DNA from: Sphagnum magellanicum
Lineage: Eukaryota; Streptophyta; Sphagnopsida; Sphagnales; Sphagnaceae
NCBI GenBank assembly: GCA_021904315.1
Contig: CM038924.1
Coordinates: forward strand, 868,001 to 932,000
DNA: 64,000 nt
Reading direction: 5' to 3'
Below, in pieces: positions 59,827-64,000 of the stretch (position 1 is its first letter; each line of letters opens with the position of its first letter). The notes beneath the pieces were generated by a model. The model saw only the letters and a list, made by a program, of their open reading frames with translations, had not been told where the DNA came from and did no database searches. The position numbers were made by a program, and so were the translations under genes.

Positions 59827-61637
59827 GCTCAGACGCTCCATCAGCAGCGGCTCAAACAATGTTGTAGTTGGGGCAGCTGGCTCAGTACTACCCAACTCAC
59901 AGAATCCTGATCTTGTTATGCGCTTCCCGTCTGATCAACAACAAGCCGCAGCTGATCATAGGGTTCACCGTGACGATGAGGAGCTTGCAGCTGTGCAGCT
60001 CTCCATGAAGTACCCCGCGAACTACACCAACGTCGCAGCTGAGAATCTCAACTTCTTCTGCAGTGCAAGTTCATTCCGTGCTGTGGATTACCAGCAGTCG
60101 ACTCTCCAGAATCTAAGATCCGGCGGCCACACTAGCAGTTTCCACAGACGCGGGCAATGGAGCGAGGTATCACTTCCTGAAGATCAGGTCCCGAAGTCGA
60201 CGCGGGATGACGGCGAAGAAGTACCAGCTCAAGCGCTTGATGCACGTACATGCGCAAGATCTGCAGGAATGCAAGCCTCGCTCGAGAAACTGTGTGAGTC
60301 GGGAAGTGAAGCTCTCGAGCTCCGCGCAAGCACTGGAGAAGTCGAGTACTATCAAAGCTCGTCCGTGGGTTAGTGGCGAGCTCAAGAGCATTTCGACGCG
60401 TCCTTATACAGAGTCGATGACCGCTTGAAGAGTATTCAATGTGCGAGCGCAACGAGATCAGTCTGCACGCGGGGATTAGAGAGGGCGAGCAGCTGTAATC
60501 TGCGAGGCGGCGCTGATTACGGTGACTTGAACAAGCTGCAGCTGCAGCTGCTGCGTCGACGACCTTCGGCTTCCATAGAGCCTGGGACAGCCTCAACGAA
60601 TCGCGGGAGGACAGTCTGATGGGCGAGGTCGCGGCGGCAGTGCCGTTCAAGTGGGAGGAAGCGCCCGGAAATGCTGCTGCAGCTCATCACAGCAGAATCA
60701 GGCGAACTGCAGGGCGCATCTAGAAGAACAGGAACCTCCGGAGCAGCTCAAGAGCAGCTTCGTGAAGTTGAAGCAAAAGATTCTGAAGCTGCTCCGCGAG
60801 ATCCTGAGGCTAATCAGGAGACCAAAGTCTCAGGAACTACTCACGCATGAGCTCCAGAATCTCGGACCGATCCGTGAGCTTTGGTGCAAGCTCCAGCTGC
60901 AATTCGGATCAGCTCGCCGATCAGACCCATCAGCTAGCTGTGCCGCACATCGATCTGGTAGCGCCAGCAGCTGCGAGATTCCTTGCCGAGTCCGCGGAGA
61001 CGAACACAGTACTCGACTCGCCGATTGCCACACCTCCTGGCAAGCACGTCCTATCGGTACCTTTCAAGTGGGGAGGAAGCTCCGGGCAAGCCCAAGGTCG
61101 ACGACAGCACCGTTGCTGCAGCAGCAGGAGCTCTAGATCTGCAACGGGATCCCTCCACAACGCCTCCTCCTTCTCTTCAACTCCCTCCAGCACTCCTTGC
61201 AACGCTGCACATGAAGCTAGGTGCAGCAAACACGTCCCGATCAACAGCTGCAGAAATCCGATCTCGCTACTCAAGTTTACCACATTCAGGACCACTTGAG
61301 CTGCAGAGATGGAAATCAGATCTGCATGTCCCCAGCTGCAAGAGCAGCTGCTGCTCCTGCTCCTTGCAGCAGGAAGCAGCCAAAAGACAGTCACTGTCCC
61401 GAAGAAGCTTGCAAAATCCTTGTAGAAGTACTGCATTCTGCACACTGTCTGGTCCTATCCTCAGATCAAGCCCACATGATCATGAGAGCCGCAGCTTGGA
61501 TCAACTGAGTGATGTTGAGTCTGCAGAAAACTCATGCAGGTACCATCACCGAGAGCAACATGCAGGCCATGGACTGCTGTCTGAAGGTGCACAACTCTCC
61601 TCCTTCCTCCATGAGTGAAATCCTTCTATATCAGTAG

Positions 61638-61655
61638 TTTTAGGGTTTAGGGTTT
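61638..61655 (+). other. Telo-box-like motif
   Basis: Two TTTAGGG plant telomere-type units followed by TTTTTGGG, between the two open frames of DUF688 copy B. It may be chance or a regulatory telo box; too short to be a telomere remnant. Confidence 0.4.
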
Positions 61656-62580
61656 TTGGGAGGGAGGGAGGATCAGAGTGTTTGAACCGAAGTGGAGAGC
61701 TTTTCTCTGCAATATTCTCTCAGATATCTTGTTCCAATGTCTTGCACCAAGCTCTCAGTGTGGAATAGGCAGGATTCTCTTAGGCAAAAGCAGGGCTTGT
61801 CAGAACTGTTCTTCTTCTGATGGTGGGAGTTGTTGTTCTTCTTCTTCTTCAGGCAAGAACAATCCAGCAGCATGGTCACCAACCAGCATCCTCTGTGGTC
61901 CCTGCACATGCCAAGATCAAAGGCCAATTACTTCCATGCTCATGTCCTTAGTTTCGGATGGGGAAGCTGTCCAGCACTGGTCATCATTGGCAACAGCTTC
62001 TTCAATTTCAAACTCAACCTCACAGTACAGCTCAAGCACCTCACAGGAGTCATTTGAGCATTCCTGTAGCTCCTCAACTGAGCAAATTGCCAACTCAACA
62101 GCTTTGAGCCTGAAAACTTTTCTTAAGAAATGCAGACTTGTGAAGTCACATGAGTGGCTAAATTCAAAGTCGCAGAGGTGCATCACAAATGCAACAGCAG
62201 GATTTGATTCTCATCAGCTGGATTTGCAGCTTTCCATGAGCCCAGAGCTGCCATGGCAGTGCCCACCAATGGATCCTTGTGTCCAATCCCTTGACCTAAA
62301 TGAAGATACTTTGGCAGCTTCTGAAAACCCCAACATGCAACAACTCAAGCTCCATGACCACCATGAATTCCCTGTAACCATCAGCTTGTCACCAGCAAAC
62401 TACCGTACCCATGATGCCGAGTATTGTCCCAAGCTTGAGGCTGCAAGGCCTGGGTACCATCATCAGCCTGTGTGTGCACAACTACCCTATCCAGTGCCTG
62501 ATTCTGCAGAGCAGGAGCAAATGGTGCAAGAAGAATACACGGCAGATGATGAACAGGCTGATTTCTTTGGATGCTTGGGG

Positions 62581-62588
62581 TTTTTTTT
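62581..62588 (+). other. T8 homopolymer at a frame break in DUF688 copy B
   Basis: Six or nine T would join ...FFGCLGFF to the LPVRRMAK tail in frame; eight T break it. This is a typical slippage or sequencing-error site. Confidence 0.7.
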
Positions 62589-62831
62589 CTGCCAGTGAGG
62601 AGGATGGCAAAGGCAACTACAGGCAATGGGATGGACCCCTCTCTGTACGTTAACAATCCTTCAGATAGTTGTACAGAGGATGGATACAGGTCACCTGCAT
62701 ATACTGCAACCTTGGAGCTTTTGGCTCCCTCTGCAGACTTGATGGCTAGGAGACAAGGATCTGGCTTGAGGATGAGGAGCTTGAAACATCCCAGGAGCTT
62801 ACTTCTAAGTGCTGTCAAAGAACAGACATGA

Positions 62832-64000
62832 TTGTGTTTCTTTTTCCTGCTTCTATTGTGCATTCCAACAACGAGAGGAAGGATGACATGACATCATCTG
62901 GTTAACATGATTTTGAGTGATGCAAGAAGCCAATTTCTGAGAGACTTTTTGATTAGACATAAGAGATAATGTGCAGTTGAGTCTTGACATTTTTTTTGCT
63001 AGTGGCCAAGTTCTGAGCACTGCTGTAGTTTGTGGTTGTTGGAAATTTAACTGTTTGTTTCTTGCAAGTCCAGGAATCTATGTGCAACTCATTGAAGCAC
63101 ACACTCTTGAGTTGTGCAATATCAGGCTCTCACAGAACCAGTCCTGTATTGCGACAGAATGGCCATTTCCTCACAACAAGTGAGTTGCAGGTGTTTTGAG
63201 CTACTCATTACTTTGCCTTTCAAAACTATTGCACAATTGTCTTACAATTATGACTCTTTGTAAACATCGACACCAAAGTTGATGGTACTAGAAAGAGTCG
63301 ATGCCTGTGCTCAGTTTTGATTGCTCTGACAACCTCACCACTAACTGAGGAAAGGACCTGTGCAAATTGAAGAATGACCCAAGGCTGGAGCTTTGCCATC
63401 CTTATGTGACTATCATTGAGGAAGACACAAGAAGCTATCATCTTTGTGACATGTTTGTCAAACAATTACTTTGCACATTTGAGTTGCAAGGGCTCAAGCA
63501 ATCCAATCAAGTCCTGGCTCCGATAAAGGTCCTCAAGTGGTGAAAATTGTGGTTTCTCAGTTTGGAGCTGAATGAAATTGCAACGAGTTTTGACCATCAG
63601 GAATTCATTCATGACAATGTGTATGGACATCTAGAGATTTCTTTGAAACTCAATTTGGACTAATCTGGGGAAGATTCATGAAAGCTCTATATTCATTTGA
63701 AGCTCTACAAAAACTGTACATCTTAGTTCATGAGGTTCATGGAAGCTGTCAGTATTTAGAAAGGGAAGATGTTTGGAATTGCAAGGTATTTGTTTGTCAT
63801 ATGTAACCTGAATGGCAGCTCAAGGTCAACCCATGAAAGTGGTCTCTTCTTTTGCTCTTGCACAACTCTGCAAGTTGTGAACTCTTCCTTTGCATGGGTG
63901 GATTCTCTGCTCAACTTACAAACAGACTAGCATCATTGATGCCATCTCCAGCTCTTTTAAATCAACACCAGTTTGCTTAAATTTGGCATGACCCACTTAT
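62832..64000. other. No gene recognised
   Basis: More GC-balanced than most of the window. Several interrupted ORF pieces on both strands (for example plus 63,660-63,930) look faintly coding but match no family I know. It could hold the 3'UTR of the DUF688 gene followed by unannotated relic sequence. Confidence 0.4.

Larger units (their letters stand above)
59827..62831 (+). pseudogene. DUF688-type protein gene, copy B (5' truncated, multiple frameshifts)
   Basis: 59,827-61,339 matches 25,251-26,814 of copy A closely. Relative to A it has +4 near 60,247, +2 near 60,406, +6 near 60,543, +2 near 60,577, -8 near 60,690 and -58 near 60,835, plus the extra G at 61,070-61,073 that A also has. VPFKWEEAPGN (first motif, about 60,640-60,672; Lys to Asn) and SVPFKW/EEAPGKPKVDD (second, split by the extra G) remain readable. 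Beyond A's breakpoint the gene goes on: a clean 306-codon frame at 61,678-62,598 (SSTSQESFEHSCSSS, LDLQLSMSPELPW, ADFFGCLGFF). It then shifts at a run of eight T (62,581-62,588) into a tail PVRRMAKAT ... SPAYTATLELLAPSADL ... LLLSAVKEQT ending at 62,831. The N-terminal 32 codons of copy A are absent. Almost certainly a pseudogene unless several of the indels are assembly errors. Confidence 0.7.

Overview
This window is nuclear DNA from a land plant with a large, repeat-rich, AT-rich genome. The evidence is a TORNADO1-type (LRR-Roc-COR) gene with GT-AG introns, plant DUF688-type genes with the VPFKWEEAPGK motif, and plant transposon relics (Ty1-copia, PIF/Harbinger, CACTA). I cannot name the species. 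The decayed, transposon-stuffed intergenic DNA would suit a seed-free plant such as a fern, lycophyte or bryophyte, but that is inference. Gene density is very low: one near-intact gene, two damaged copies of a second gene, and one gene-tail fragment.

Layout. 1-4,853 is a non-coding block (S1) that recurs at about 53,590-58,812 (S3). Part of it (module M) recurs at 7,455-10,270 and, decayed, at 37,960-38,720. Between them lie a pair of inverted arms (4,421-4,703 and 7,073-7,396), a 93-bp tandem array and a 222-bp tandem duplication. 11,170-12,350 is a Ty1-copia relic with a small CACTA-like MITE beside it, and 13,700-14,330 is a PIF/Harbinger transposase relic on the minus strand. 15-24 kb holds repeats and no gene I recognise. 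25,156-26,814 is DUF688 copy A, which has lost its 3' end. 27,094-30,278 is a non-autonomous CACTA element with a 3-bp target duplication. About 30,995-35,960 (D1) and 40,820-47,100 (D2) are two copies of one segment: D2 carries the 3' end of the TORNADO1-like gene, and D1 carries only a decayed tail. Each copy has insertions the other lacks: a 769-bp TIR element in D1 and a 3.45-kb satellite-filled TIR element in D2, plus an 819-bp solo LTR in D1. 46,495-52,508 (minus) is the three-exon TORNADO1-like gene. 59,827-62,831 is DUF688 copy B, which keeps the 3' end but lacks the 5' end.

The same order and orientation (S block, then DUF688, then D block with the Roco gene or its tail) suggests a tandem segmental duplication later torn apart by transposons. 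The TORNADO1-like gene reads through completely except for one missing base in its GTPase switch II motif, and it carries a threefold 58-residue LRR duplication. No operon-like or CRISPR-like system is present. The most informative content is the set of datable nested insertions with empty-site partners inside the same 64 kb.
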